Positions 26,773 through 35,071 of a stretch of 64,000 nucleotides of DNA are shown here, in pieces (the stretch's first letter is position 1; each line of letters starts with the position of its first letter). Source of the stretch: Erythrobacter longus (GTDB lineage: Bacteria > Pseudomonadota > Alphaproteobacteria > Sphingomonadales > Sphingomonadaceae); NCBI RefSeq assembly GCF_000715015.1, contig NZ_JMIW01000005.1, positions 148,324-212,323 on the forward strand, given 5' to 3'. Both the position numbers and the translations under genes were made by a program. Under the pieces are notes generated by a model. That model ran no database searches, was not told the origin of the DNA, and saw nothing but the letters and a program-made list of their open reading frames with translations.

Positions 26773-26799
26773 TGAAAGTTTGGACTTGTGGACGTTCGT

Positions 26800-27729
26800 T
26801 TAAAGCGCTCCGGTCATTTCCGGAACTGCATTAAACAGGTCGGCAACAAGGCCGATGTCTGCGACTTGGAAGATCGGTGCGTCTTCGTCTTTGTTGATCG
26901 CGATGATGACTTTGGAGTCTTTCATGCCTGCCAAGTGTTGGATCGCACCGGAGATACCGATTGCGATGTACACTTCTGGTGCGACGATCTTACCGGTCTG
27001 GCCGACTTGATAGTCGTTGGGAACATAGCCTGCGTCAACCGCTGCACGCGATGCGCCGATGGCTGCGCCCAGCTTGTCAGCGAGCGGGTTGATGATGCTC
27101 TCGAAGGTCTCACCGTCTTTAAGAGCGCGGCCACCTGAAACGATGACCTTGGCGCTGGTGAGCTCAGGGCGCTCGCTCTTGGCGACTTCGCGGCTGACGA
27201 AGCTGGAGATGCCCGCATCGCCTGCACCGCTTGCATCTTCGACAGAAGCCGAACCGCCTTCGGTCGCTGCCTTTTCAAAGGCCGTACCGCGAACTGTGAT
27301 GACGAGTTTTGCATCCGAGCTTTCGACGGTTGCAATCGCGTTGCCAGCATAGATCGGGCGGGTGAAGGTCTTGGGCCCTTCAACCGAAAGAATGTCCGAG
27401 ATTTGCATCACGTCGAGCATGGCAGCAACGCGAGGCGCGATGTTCTTACCCGACGTTGTTGCAGGCGCGAGCAGAGCGTCATAGTCAGCCATAATGCCAG
27501 CCACGAGTGGCGCGACGTTTTCGGCGAGGCCTTCGCCGTAAGCTGCATCGTCCGCTTTCAAAACTTTTGAAACGCCAGCGATTTTTGCTGCCGCGTCAGC
27601 CGCGCCGCCGCAGTTTGAGCCTGCGACAAGAGCGGTAACTTCGCCCAATTTCGCAGCCGCTGTGACCACTGCGAGCGTTGCATCATTGACCGATGCGTTG
27701 TCGTGTTCGACCAGAACCAGAGTGTTCAT
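26800..27729 (-). CDS. etfA: Electron transfer flavoprotein, alpha subunit
   Basis: 309 residues. The C-terminal FAD-binding half shows [32 protein letters not shown] and [15 protein letters not shown]. With EtfB it carries electrons from acyl-CoA dehydrogenases to ETF-ubiquinone oxidoreductase; an acyl-CoA dehydrogenase is encoded at 42384. It follows etfB by 33 bp on the minus strand, and a strong terminator follows. Confidence 0.96.
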   Translation of the reverse strand: MNTLVLVEHDNASVNDATLAVVTAAAKLGEVTALVAGSNCGGAADAAAKIAGVSKVLKADDAAYGEGLAENVAPLVAGIMADYDALLAPATTSGKNIAPRVAAMLDVMQISDILSVEGPKTFTRPIYAGNAIATVESSDAKLVITVRGTAFEKAATEGGSASVEDASGAGDAGISSFVSREVAKSERPELTSAKVIVSGGRALKDGETFESIINPLADKLGAAIGASRAAVDAGYVPNDYQVGQTGKIVAPEVYIAIGISGAIQHLAGMKDSKVIIAINKDEDAPIFQVADIGLVADLFNAVPEMTGAL

Positions 27730-27762
27730 GAGTGTCTGTCCTTTTCCTTTGTGCTGGGCCGC

Positions 27763-28509
27763 TTAAGCGATCCCCAGCTCCTTGATCTTGGCCACGAGAG
27801 CGGCAACGTCCTCAACCTTTTCACCAGCCTGGCGAACGGGTGGTTCGGCCACATTGGTGGTGGTGAGACGGGGCGTAATGTCCACGCCAAAGTCAGCCGG
27901 TGTCTTCGCATCCAAAGGCTTCTTCTTTGCCTTCATAATGTTGGGAAGCGACGCATAACGCGGCTCGTTCAAGCGAAGGTCGGTTGTGACGATCGCGGGC
28001 ATGGTGAGCTTGACCGTTTCAAGGCCGCCGTCGACTTCGCGCTTGACGATAACCGCATCGCCGTCGACTTCGACGGTGTTGGCAAAGGTGCCTTGGGGGC
28101 GGTTCATCAGAGCGGCCAGCATTTGGCCGGTTTGGTTTGAATCGTCTGAAATCGATTGCTTGCCAAGGAGCACAAGGCCGGGCTGCTCTTCGTCAGCAAT
28201 TGCTTTTAGGATTTTGGCAACGGCAAGAGGCTCAACCTCTTCGTCCGTTTCCACGAGGATTGCGCGGTCTGCGCCCATCGCAAGGGCTGTACGCAGCGTT
28301 TCTTGCGCCTTTGCAGGACCTACAGAAACCGCGATGATTTCTTCTGCCTTGCCCGCTTCCTTGATTCGGATCGCTTCTTCGACAGCGATTTCATCGAACG
28401 GGTTCATGCTCATCTTGACGTTTGCAAGATCAACGCCTGTGCCATCGGCTTTAACCCGTGGCTTGACGTTGTAATCGATCACCCGTTTGACGGGGACGAG
28501 GATTTTCAT
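27763..28509 (-). CDS. etfB: Electron transfer flavoprotein, beta subunit
   Basis: 248 residues from [10 protein letters not shown] at 28509, which has AAGGA 6 bp upstream. Family motifs: [27 protein letters not shown], the AMP-binding [23 protein letters not shown] loop and [15 protein letters not shown]. Twelve in-frame codons upstream of 28509 are leader. The 5' leader can form an ACGCGCG/CGCGCGT hairpin, and a palindromic operator lies at 28583. Confidence 0.96.
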   Translation of the reverse strand: MKILVPVKRVIDYNVKPRVKADGTGVDLANVKMSMNPFDEIAVEEAIRIKEAGKAEEIIAVSVGPAKAQETLRTALAMGADRAILVETDEEVEPLAVAKILKAIADEEQPGLVLLGKQSISDDSNQTGQMLAALMNRPQGTFANTVEVDGDAVIVKREVDGGLETVKLTMPAIVTTDLRLNEPRYASLPNIMKAKKKPLDAKTPADFGVDITPRLTTTNVAEPPVRQAGEKVEDVAALVAKIKELGIA

Positions 28510-28576
28510 GGCGGTTCCTTTCCCAATGACGCGCGCCTCGGACAAGGCCGGACGCGCGTGAAACTGTGTGGCAGCG

Positions 28577-28614
28577 CCCTAGCTTGCGTTTACGTAAACG
28601 TCAAGTCTGACTTG
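28577..28614 (-). promoter_or_regulatory. Palindromic operator and promoter of etfBA
   Basis: On the minus strand CTTGACGTTTACGTAAACGCAAG (28605-28583, split here as CTTGACGTTTAC / GTAAACGCAAG) is a near-perfect dyad. It contains TTGACG as a -35 and TAGGGC 17 bp further as a weak -10. Sites of this form upstream of fatty-acid and branched-chain degradation genes are known for MerR-type LiuR regulators in proteobacteria. CAAGTC-T-GACTTG (28602-28614) is a second perfect palindrome beside it. The regulator's identity is inference. Confidence 0.6.
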
Positions 28615-28710
28615 CCATGACCAAAGCTGCGCGCAGCAGCCCCGATCACTTACCGCCTTGCCAAGTTCGCGTGCCCTCGTCCATCATCTTTCGTGCAAGG
28701 GAGGTTTGTT

Positions 28711-29247
28711 ATGTTTCAATTGATCCGGCGTCTCGCATCGGGTGTGTGGGCGGCGGTTTGCCTGTGCCTTTTGCCAAGCTCGCTAAGCGCTCAAGAGACG
28801 CGCTTGGCTGAACAAGGTGCTGAGCCTCCCGCAGCAAGTCTTGCCGATATGGATTGGCTAGTGGGGCAATGGGTGGGTGACGGTATTGGCGGAGCGCCTG
28901 CGATGGAGAGCTGGCTCCCGCCAACTGGCACCGTCATGGTCGGAACCTTCGTTCAGCAGACTGGCGATGGCGGCATCATGTTTACCGAGCACCTCTATCT
29001 AATGGAAGAAGAAGGGACGCTGGTCCTGCGGCTTAAGCACTTCAACGCCGATCTGACCGGATGGGAGGAGAAGGATGACATACTCAACTTCCGCCTTGTG
29101 GCGATGGAGGCATGCGCGGCCTATTTCAATGCGCTGACTTTGCGGTGTAGAGACGCTGATAAACCGGGAGAGGGCCTTGTCGCGGCAGTTCGGATGCAAT
29201 CGGGAGCGGAGCTACTCTTCAATTTCAAGGCAATGCTAAGGAATTAG
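28711..29247 (+). CDS. Secreted DUF6265-type protein
   Basis: 178 residues from ATG 28711, which has GGAGG 6 bp upstream. Signal peptide about 1-27 (ending SLSAQ). The core WLVGQWVG-x(n)-MESWLPPTGTVMVGTF and LRLKHFNADLTGWEEKD resembles the lipocalin-like DUF6265 domain. Function unknown; probably a periplasmic small-molecule binder. It converges with the lipoprotein gene and overlaps it by 4 bp. Confidence 0.8.
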   Translation: MFQLIRRLASGVWAAVCLCLLPSSLSAQETRLAEQGAEPPAASLADMDWLVGQWVGDGIGGAPAMESWLPPTGTVMVGTFVQQTGDGGIMFTEHLYLMEEEGTLVLRLKHFNADLTGWEEKDDILNFRLVAMEACAAYFNALTLRCRDADKPGEGLVAAVRMQSGAELLFNFKAMLRN

Positions 29248-29612
29248 CCGCAGCCCGAGAAGCTTCGCTCTAATGAACTTACCTTGTGGGGCTCAGCAAA
29301 GGTGACGCCAAAATCACGCAAGCGTGCGTCTAAACGCCTCTGTGAGATTCCCTGCTCGACATCGTTGGACCGCAAATCAATTATAAAATAGCTCGCGCCA
29401 TCCTTGGAGCCCCATGCAATGGTTTCCTTGCATATGATCGCGGTAACCCTTGGCCCCACGAGCATATCGCTGTTTTCGTCGGTTAGTGCCCAGGTCGAGC
29501 CATGCAGCTGGATCAGCTTGACATCATCTGAGACGGTAACACTATTGCTCCAACACCCAGCCGGGAGGACGGCGCAAGGAAGAACCAAGAGCGCCGCCCA
29601 ACCTTTTGACAT
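29244..29612 (-). CDS. Putative lipoprotein of unknown function
   Basis: 122 residues. A hydrophobic signal ends in a lipobox-like LPAGC (Cys20), so it is probably lipidated. The rest resembles no family I know. Its ATG overlaps the sucC stop by one base (TAATG), so it is translated from the sucC message. Confidence 0.68.
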   Translation of the reverse strand: MSKGWAALLVLPCAVLPAGCWSNSVTVSDDVKLIQLHGSTWALTDENSDMLVGPRVTAIICKETIAWGSKDGASYFIIDLRSNDVEQGISQRRLDARLRDFGVTFAEPHKVSSLERSFSGCG

Positions 29613-30826
29613 TAAGCCGCCTTTTTCACCTCAGCGACGATCTTCCTGGCTGCATCGCCAAGATCATCAGCAGGCACAATGGCAAGGCCAGAATTGGCAA
29701 GGATTTCCTTGCCCGCCTCAACATTGGTGCCCTCAAGACGCACGACCAGCGGAACCTGAAGGTTCACGTCTTTGGCAGCTTGAACAACGCCATTGGCGAT
29801 GATGTCGCATTTCATGATGCCGCCAAATATGTTGACGAGAATACCTTCGACCGCAGGGTCTTTGAGAATGATCTTGAACGCCGCAGTCACCTTCTCGGTG
29901 GTCGCGCCGCCGCCTACGTCGAGGAAGTTTGCCGGGAATGCGCCGTTCAGCTTGATGATGTCCATCGTCGCCATCGCAAGGCCAGCGCCGTTCACCATGC
30001 AGCCGATGTTTCCATCAAGCTTGATGTAGGCAAGGTCATATTCCGACGCTTCGACCTCTGCAGGATCTTCCTCTGTCTCATCGCGCATCGCCTCGATCGC
30101 AGGGTGGCGATAAAGGGCGTTGGAATCAAAGCTCATCTTGGTGTCGAGCACCAGCAGCGAGGCGTTCCCGTCTGCGTCTGGCTTAGTCTCAACCAGCGGG
30201 TTAATTTCCAGCATGTCGCAATCGCTTGCCGTGAACGCGTCGTAGAGTTGCTTGGCGAGCTTCTGGCACTGCTTGTTCAGGTCACCAGAAAGGCCGAGCG
30301 CAAAAGCGACCGAGCGCGCGTGGTGCGGCATAAAGCCTTGAGCAGGGTCAATTGTGATCGTTGTGATCTTCTCAGGCGTTTCATGGGCGACATCTTCGAT
30401 GTCCATCCCGCCTTCGGTCGATGCCACCATGGCAACGCGGCCTGTCGCACGGTCCACCAGCATGGCGAGGTAGTATTCGCTCTCAATATCGACCCCGTCG
30501 GTGACATAGAGGCGGTTGACCTGCTTGCCCGCGTCGCCCGTCTGGATCGTCACGAGAGTGTTGCCGAGCATTTCCTTTGCGTGAGATTCGACTTCATCGA
30601 GAGAAAAAGCGAGGCGCACGCCGCCTTTTGCATCTTCGGGAAGCTCTTTGAACTTGCCCTTGCCGCGGCCGCCTGCGTGAATTTGCGCTTTCACAACATA
30701 GAGCGGTCCGGGGAGCTTCTTCGCGCCTTCAACCGCTTCTTCGACAGTGAGTGCTGCGTGACCAGCGGGAATCGCAATCCCGTGTTCCTTGAGCAGTTCC
30801 TTGGCCTGATATTCATGGACGTTCAT
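29612..30826 (-). CDS. sucC: Succinate-CoA ligase (ADP-forming), beta subunit
   Basis: 404 residues from [12 protein letters not shown] at 30826; twelve in-frame codons upstream are leader. ATP-grasp motifs are [15 protein letters not shown], and [12 protein letters not shown] with [10 protein letters not shown] closes the active site. It makes succinate and ATP from succinyl-CoA in the citric acid cycle. The alpha subunit gene sucD, its usual partner, is not adjacent; the next gene is a lipoprotein. In sphingomonads sucD often sits with the oxoglutarate dehydrogenase genes. Confidence 0.96.
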   Translation of the reverse strand: MNVHEYQAKELLKEHGIAIPAGHAALTVEEAVEGAKKLPGPLYVVKAQIHAGGRGKGKFKELPEDAKGGVRLAFSLDEVESHAKEMLGNTLVTIQTGDAGKQVNRLYVTDGVDIESEYYLAMLVDRATGRVAMVASTEGGMDIEDVAHETPEKITTITIDPAQGFMPHHARSVAFALGLSGDLNKQCQKLAKQLYDAFTASDCDMLEINPLVETKPDADGNASLLVLDTKMSFDSNALYRHPAIEAMRDETEEDPAEVEASEYDLAYIKLDGNIGCMVNGAGLAMATMDIIKLNGAFPANFLDVGGGATTEKVTAAFKIILKDPAVEGILVNIFGGIMKCDIIANGVVQAAKDVNLQVPLVVRLEGTNVEAGKEILANSGLAIVPADDLGDAARKIVAEVKKAA

Positions 30827-30968
30827 GAGAGGATGATCCCTTTGGTGTTGATCCCGTAACAAAAGCTTCTTTGATAAAAGCTGTTTGCCGGTGCCCTAAG
30901 CACGGATTGGCCCCCTTGAAAAGTGTCCAAAGGTCGCACACGAGTGATGGGCTAAGGAAATTCGCTCC

Positions 30969-31754
30969 ATGATCGACCAGAACCAGTTTCAAGAGATAGT
31001 CCGTGAAGCGGGACGCATGGCCTATGCGCGTTGGCCTGGTGCTGGTCATACGCTTGATTCTTGGGAAAAAACGCCCGGTGATCCGGTGAGCGAAGCCGAT
31101 CTGGCTGTCGACAAATTCCTTCGCCGCGAGCTTGCCCGACTTTTGCCTGCTGCTGCGTGGCTTTCAGAAGAATCGACCGATGACCATGTGCGTGTGGGAC
31201 AGGATTTGATCTGGTTGGTCGATCCGATTGATGGAACGCGCGATTTTGTTCGGGGGAGGACCGGTTGGGCGGTGTCGGTTGCGCTGGTGAGCGCGGGCAA
31301 GCCGTTGATTGGAATGCTGAGTGCGCCTGCTCGCGATGAAGAGTGGTTTTCGGTCGCTGGACGCGGAGCGACGCTTAATGGGGAAATGCTCACCGCCAGC
31401 AGTCGCAAGCAGTTTTCGGGCGCGCGCGTCCCTGTGGATCAGCTGCCATCCGCAGATTCGGATCTGGTGATTGTGGAGAAACCCAATTCGATTGCTCTCA
31501 GGATCGCAATGGTCGCCAACGATCAGGCCGATCTTGTTGCGACCCTTCGCTGGGGTTTTGAATGGGACATTGGTGCAGCAACATTGATTGCGCGTGAGGC
31601 AGGCGCCCGCGTGACTGATGCGTTTGGAAAGCCGCTCGCCTACAACAAACGCGATCCGCGTGATTTTGGCGTGTTGGTCAGCGCACCTGCCATTCACGCC
31701 GATGCAGTCGCACGCATCGCCGAGCGGGCTGAGGCGCTCAAGAAGATAAAATAA
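30969..31754 (+). CDS. Inositol monophosphatase-family phosphatase
   Basis: 261 residues. The metal-binding motifs are WLSEES, WLVDPIDGTRDF and EWDIGAATLIAREAG. The family includes inositol phosphatases, histidinol phosphatase and 3'(2'),5'-bisphosphate nucleotidase. A dedicated CysQ is encoded at 58736-59497, so this second copy may have another substrate. The ribosome site AAGGAAA lies 10 bp before the ATG. Confidence 0.88.
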   Translation: MIDQNQFQEIVREAGRMAYARWPGAGHTLDSWEKTPGDPVSEADLAVDKFLRRELARLLPAAAWLSEESTDDHVRVGQDLIWLVDPIDGTRDFVRGRTGWAVSVALVSAGKPLIGMLSAPARDEEWFSVAGRGATLNGEMLTASSRKQFSGARVPVDQLPSADSDLVIVEKPNSIALRIAMVANDQADLVATLRWGFEWDIGAATLIAREAGARVTDAFGKPLAYNKRDPRDFGVLVSAPAIHADAVARIAERAEALKKIK

Positions 31755-31766
31755 GTGCAGGTAGCG

Positions 31767-31792
31767 AAGGGCCGCGCCTGAACGCGGCCCTT
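31767..31792. terminator. Hairpin between convergent genes
   Basis: AAGGGCCGCG and CGCGGCCCTT form a perfect 10-bp stem with the loop CCTGAA. It lies between the phosphatase gene (ending 31754) and the OmpA-type gene (ending 31800). No T-run follows on either strand, so termination is plausible but not certain. Confidence 0.55.
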
Positions 31793-31799
31793 GCCCATA

Positions 31800-32495
31800 T
31801 TATTGCGCCCGCGCTTGTTCGACTTGCTCTTGGCTGATCGGAATAATCTTAATTTCGACCCGGCGGTTCAATGGCTCATCCACACCATCGGCAGTTTTCA
31901 CCCGCAAGAAGTCATAGCTTTCACCATATCCACGGGTTGCAAAGCGGCTGCGGGCAACGCCGCGTGCCGCCAGATAATTGGCAACCGCCTCAGCGCGTTG
32001 CTCTGACAGACGTTGGTTTAGCGCATCAGACCCAGTCGTGTCGGTAAAGCCGTACACGTCGATCAAGCTGTTGGGATATTGAACCATGCTGTTCGCAATG
32101 GCGTCCAGCGAGCTGTAAAAGCCAGGATTGATATCGGCAGAACCGCGCGCAAAGGTTACGCCGTCTGGAAGACGCACGAGGATCGCATCCTGGTCGCCCA
32201 CTTCCTCAACGTCGACGCCGGTCCCTTCGAGCTCTTCATCAAGCTCGCGGATTTGATCGTCGAATTGTTTGCCGATTACCGCGCCAGCAGAACCGCCGAT
32301 CCCAGCGCCAATGATCCGGCCGGTATCGCCGCCGATGACGCCGCCAAGAATAGTCCCAAGAACACCGCCAGCCACAGCGCCAATTCCGGTGCGGGAAGCT
32401 TTTTGCTCGCCCGTATTCGGGTCAGTGACACATGCGCTTGTTCCCAACAAGGCAACCGCTGCTGTGCCTGAAAGCATAATCCGAGATAGTTTCAT
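31800..32495 (-). CDS. OmpA-family lipoprotein with glycine zipper
   Basis: 231 residues from ATG 32495, which has GGAGG upstream. The signal peptide ends in a lipobox (GTSAC, Cys22). A glycine-zipper stretch (about 35-75, AGGVLGTILGGVIGG and AGIGGSAGAVIG) precedes an OmpA peptidoglycan-binding domain (about 110-220) with DVYGFTDTTGSDALNQ and NRRVEIKI. It should anchor the outer membrane to murein. The reading frame is open to 32675, but the signal peptide fixes the start. Confidence 0.92.
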   Translation of the reverse strand: MKLSRIMLSGTAAVALLGTSACVTDPNTGEQKASRTGIGAVAGGVLGTILGGVIGGDTGRIIGAGIGGSAGAVIGKQFDDQIRELDEELEGTGVDVEEVGDQDAILVRLPDGVTFARGSADINPGFYSSLDAIANSMVQYPNSLIDVYGFTDTTGSDALNQRLSEQRAEAVANYLAARGVARSRFATRGYGESYDFLRVKTADGVDEPLNRRVEIKIIPISQEQVEQARAQ

Positions 32496-32711
32496 ACCGT
32501 CCTCCATTTGTGACTGTGCCATTTGCCATACTCCTTGAGTAGCCATGCGCCAATCGGTGTTTCGTGAGTTTACATTGGTGCTTACACGATGGTTCGCCCA
32601 TGGTTCCAATTCGATTGCAATTGCCTGAACATGAACTGCGCGCCGAAATAGAACCGGCAATAGACGAAGTGACAACTGGCAAATTGCGCGGGATGTGCTA
32701 GCGCACTGCGC

Positions 32712-34016
32712 GTGACACCGTTTCCCTGGACCGAACTCTTCATCATCTTTGGGCTGATTTTGCTCAATGGCGTTTTCGCCATGTCCGAGCTCGCAATCGT
32801 CTCTGCCAAGACCAGCCGCCTCAAAACCAAGGCGGAAGGGGGCTCTGCTGGTGCGCGGGTCGCTTTGCGATTGGCTGCGGAGCCTGGCAAATTTCTCTCA
32901 ACCGTCCAAATCGGCATTACTCTCATTGCGATCATGACCGGTGCTTTTTCCGGAGCGAGCCTGGAAGGACCCGTTGGCGAACGGTTGGCGTTTTTGGGAG
33001 TGCCCGCCGACATGTCGGGCGAGGTGGCGTTTGTCACTGTGATTGCTCTCACCACCTATTTCAGCGTGGTCGTGGGCGAGCTGGTGCCCAAACAACTGGC
33101 CTTGCGCGCAGCGGTGCCGATGGCGGTTGTTATGGCGCGGCCAATGGCGATTTTGGCAACGATTGCAGCGCCCCTTGTGTGGCTGCTTGACCGGTCATCA
33201 GCAGGGCTCATTCGCTTGTTTGGCATCCGATCTGGCGGAGGGTCTTCGGTCACGGCAGAAGAGCTGCAAATGATCTTTGCCGATGCGACCCGTTCAGGCG
33301 TTATCGAGCATGACCAGCACCAAATCCTGACAGGTGTTGTGCGTCTCGCAGAGCGTCCGGTACGCGAACTTATGACCCCGCGCACAGAGCTTGATTGGCT
33401 AGATGCAGACGCTGACATCTCCGCAATCCGTCAGGGAATAGAGGACAGCCCGCATTCGCTTCTACCGGTGGCTGAGGGTTCGCCTGACAGCATTCTTGGC
33501 GTGGTAAAAGTGCGTGAGCTTTTGGCCGCAATGGTCGCTGGCGACCCTGTCAACGTGCGTGATATGATGCACAAGGCCGAGGTTGTGCCCGATCAATTGG
33601 ACGCGATGGACGCTTTGCGCGTGCTGCAATCCGCGGAAATTGCGATGGCGCTGGTCCATGATGAATATGGGCATTTCGAAGGCGTCGTGACCCCGGTCGA
33701 TCTGCTGACTGCGATTGCTGGCACATTTGTGAGTGACCAGGACGAAGGTGACACGCCCGAGGTTGTCGAATGCTCAGATGGTTCGCTACTGATTTCTGGA
33801 ACGCTGTCGGCCAATGGCCTGTCTGATCGATTGGGCCTCACATATGGCGAGGACCGCGAGTTTGGGACGGCGGCAGGTTACGTGCTTTATGTGCTGAAGC
33901 GACTTCCGATGGCGGGCGACAAATTCACCGACCAGGGCTGGGAGTTTACGGTCACCGAAATGGACAACCGCCGGATCGACAAGATTTTGGTGCGCAAGCG
34001 CGAAAACGTGGAATAA
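32712..34016 (+). CDS. CNNM/CorC/HlyC-family membrane protein (DUF21-CBS)
   Basis: 434 residues from a GTG start. An N-terminal DUF21 domain with four membrane segments (about 1-190, containing LNGVFAMSELAIVSA) is followed by two CBS domains (about 210-330, LMTPRTELDWLD) and a CorC_HlyC FAD-like domain (about 345-430). The family handles magnesium or cobalt efflux; the older haemolysin name is misleading. Divergent from the OmpA-type gene. Confidence 0.92.
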   Translation: MTPFPWTELFIIFGLILLNGVFAMSELAIVSAKTSRLKTKAEGGSAGARVALRLAAEPGKFLSTVQIGITLIAIMTGAFSGASLEGPVGERLAFLGVPADMSGEVAFVTVIALTTYFSVVVGELVPKQLALRAAVPMAVVMARPMAILATIAAPLVWLLDRSSAGLIRLFGIRSGGGSSVTAEELQMIFADATRSGVIEHDQHQILTGVVRLAERPVRELMTPRTELDWLDADADISAIRQGIEDSPHSLLPVAEGSPDSILGVVKVRELLAAMVAGDPVNVRDMMHKAEVVPDQLDAMDALRVLQSAEIAMALVHDEYGHFEGVVTPVDLLTAIAGTFVSDQDEGDTPEVVECSDGSLLISGTLSANGLSDRLGLTYGEDREFGTAAGYVLYVLKRLPMAGDKFTDQGWEFTVTEMDNRRIDKILVRKRENVE

Positions 34017-34130
34017 TCGCTCAGCCAGCGGCGAATACATCGCCTGCAAGACCGTGCGCCCGTACCCGCCCTTGATCGAAAGCGTAAAAGAACAGCGCCA
34101 AGGAGCGCACCCGGAGGGGCGAATGCGGAC

Positions 34131-34541
34131 TTAGGAAGGTATTACCGTGCTTGCGTTTTGGCCGTCGCCTTCAGGCGCTGCGATAATATCGCGGGTAACG
34201 CGGCCCTTGGCGACGGTGTTGGTGTCTTCATCGCCAATTTGCGAACGAATGCTGGGAGCGGCTGCTCCTGCACGGTCGAGCGCACTGGTTTCAATTTCGC
34301 TGCGCGGGGCAGGTCCGCCAAAAAGTGCATCGAGCGCTTGTTGCTGAGCGGTGCCCTCTGCCTCACGCGGCGCACCGGGGGCTGGCGGTGACAGGGTAAA
34401 GTCTGGTGGGATCACGAGCGGCGCCTGACGCTGCACTGCAAATTCATCCGGGCGATCACGGTTGAAAATCCCGCTGCCCCCGCAAGCGGCGAGCATGGCG
34501 CTGCCTGACACAAGAAGAATGGCGGTTTTAACGTTACGCAT
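34131..34541 (-). CDS. DUF3035 lipoprotein
   Basis: 136 residues. Lipobox LAACGG (Cys20). The conserved DUF3035 core is RPDEFAVQRQAPLVIPPDF, followed by a variable tail. Function unknown; in alphaproteobacteria it regularly follows lspA, as here, where its ATG shares one base with the lspA stop. LspA itself would process this lipoprotein. Confidence 0.85.
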   Translation of the reverse strand: MRNVKTAILLVSGSAMLAACGGSGIFNRDRPDEFAVQRQAPLVIPPDFTLSPPAPGAPREAEGTAQQQALDALFGGPAPRSEIETSALDRAGAAAPSIRSQIGDEDTNTVAKGRVTRDIIAAPEGDGQNASTVIPS

Positions 34542-35071
34542 CAGGAATTCTCCGCTGGGACGGCATCACCGTCCGAATTTTCGTCCTTTTCGCGCACAAA
34601 CAGGCTGCGCGCAAGGATGATCACAACGCCAATGGTGATAGCCGCATCGGCGATATTGAAAATAAGAAAGGGTCGAAAGGTGCCAATATGCAGGTCGGCA
34701 TAGTCGATCACATAACCGAACACATACCGGTCATAGATATTGCCAATCGCCCCGCCAAGGATGAGGGAAAGCCCCAGAATATCGCCCAAAATCTTCTCGC
34801 GCATCATCCAGACCAGCACGACCAGAGCGATAAGCGCTGTCATCCCGACCAAGAGCCACCGCATCTCCATATTGGTCGCCTGAAGCATGCCCAGTGAGAT
34901 GCCGCGATTCTCGGTGTAGGTGAGATCAAAGAAGGGCAGCAGCTCAATATTGCGCACATTGCGCAAGTTAAGCGGCCCTGTGATATACCACTTCAGCAGC
35001 TGATCCATCGCAGCGATGAACACTGCAAAACCAAGGCCGATCAGGCGGTTACGAGTGAAAAGCGTGCTCAT
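34541..35071 (-). CDS. lspA: Signal peptidase II (lipoprotein signal peptidase)
   Basis: 176 residues with four membrane segments. The catalytic aspartates are in GNIYDRYVFGYVIDY and FNIADAAITIG. It removes lipoprotein signal peptides after lipidation. It overlaps ileS by 4 bp upstream and the DUF3035 gene by one base downstream, the common ribF-ileS-lspA order. Confidence 0.95.
   Translation of the reverse strand: MSTLFTRNRLIGLGFAVFIAAMDQLLKWYITGPLNLRNVRNIELLPFFDLTYTENRGISLGMLQATNMEMRWLLVGMTALIALVVLVWMMREKILGDILGLSLILGGAIGNIYDRYVFGYVIDYADLHIGTFRPFLIFNIADAAITIGVVIILARSLFVREKDENSDGDAVPAENS

Noticed and set aside
29606..30859. 417-codon open frame antisense to sucC
   Set aside because: A shadow of the codon bias in a conserved gene; no ribosome site or family resemblance. 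The same applies to long antisense frames over cysNC (59485-60666), ileS (35167-36111) and the serine hydrolase (16055-17134).
34017..34130. Possible small gene between the CorC-type gene and the DUF3035 gene
   Set aside because: Only a spacer of 114 bp between convergent genes; no coherent frame or terminator hairpin was found.
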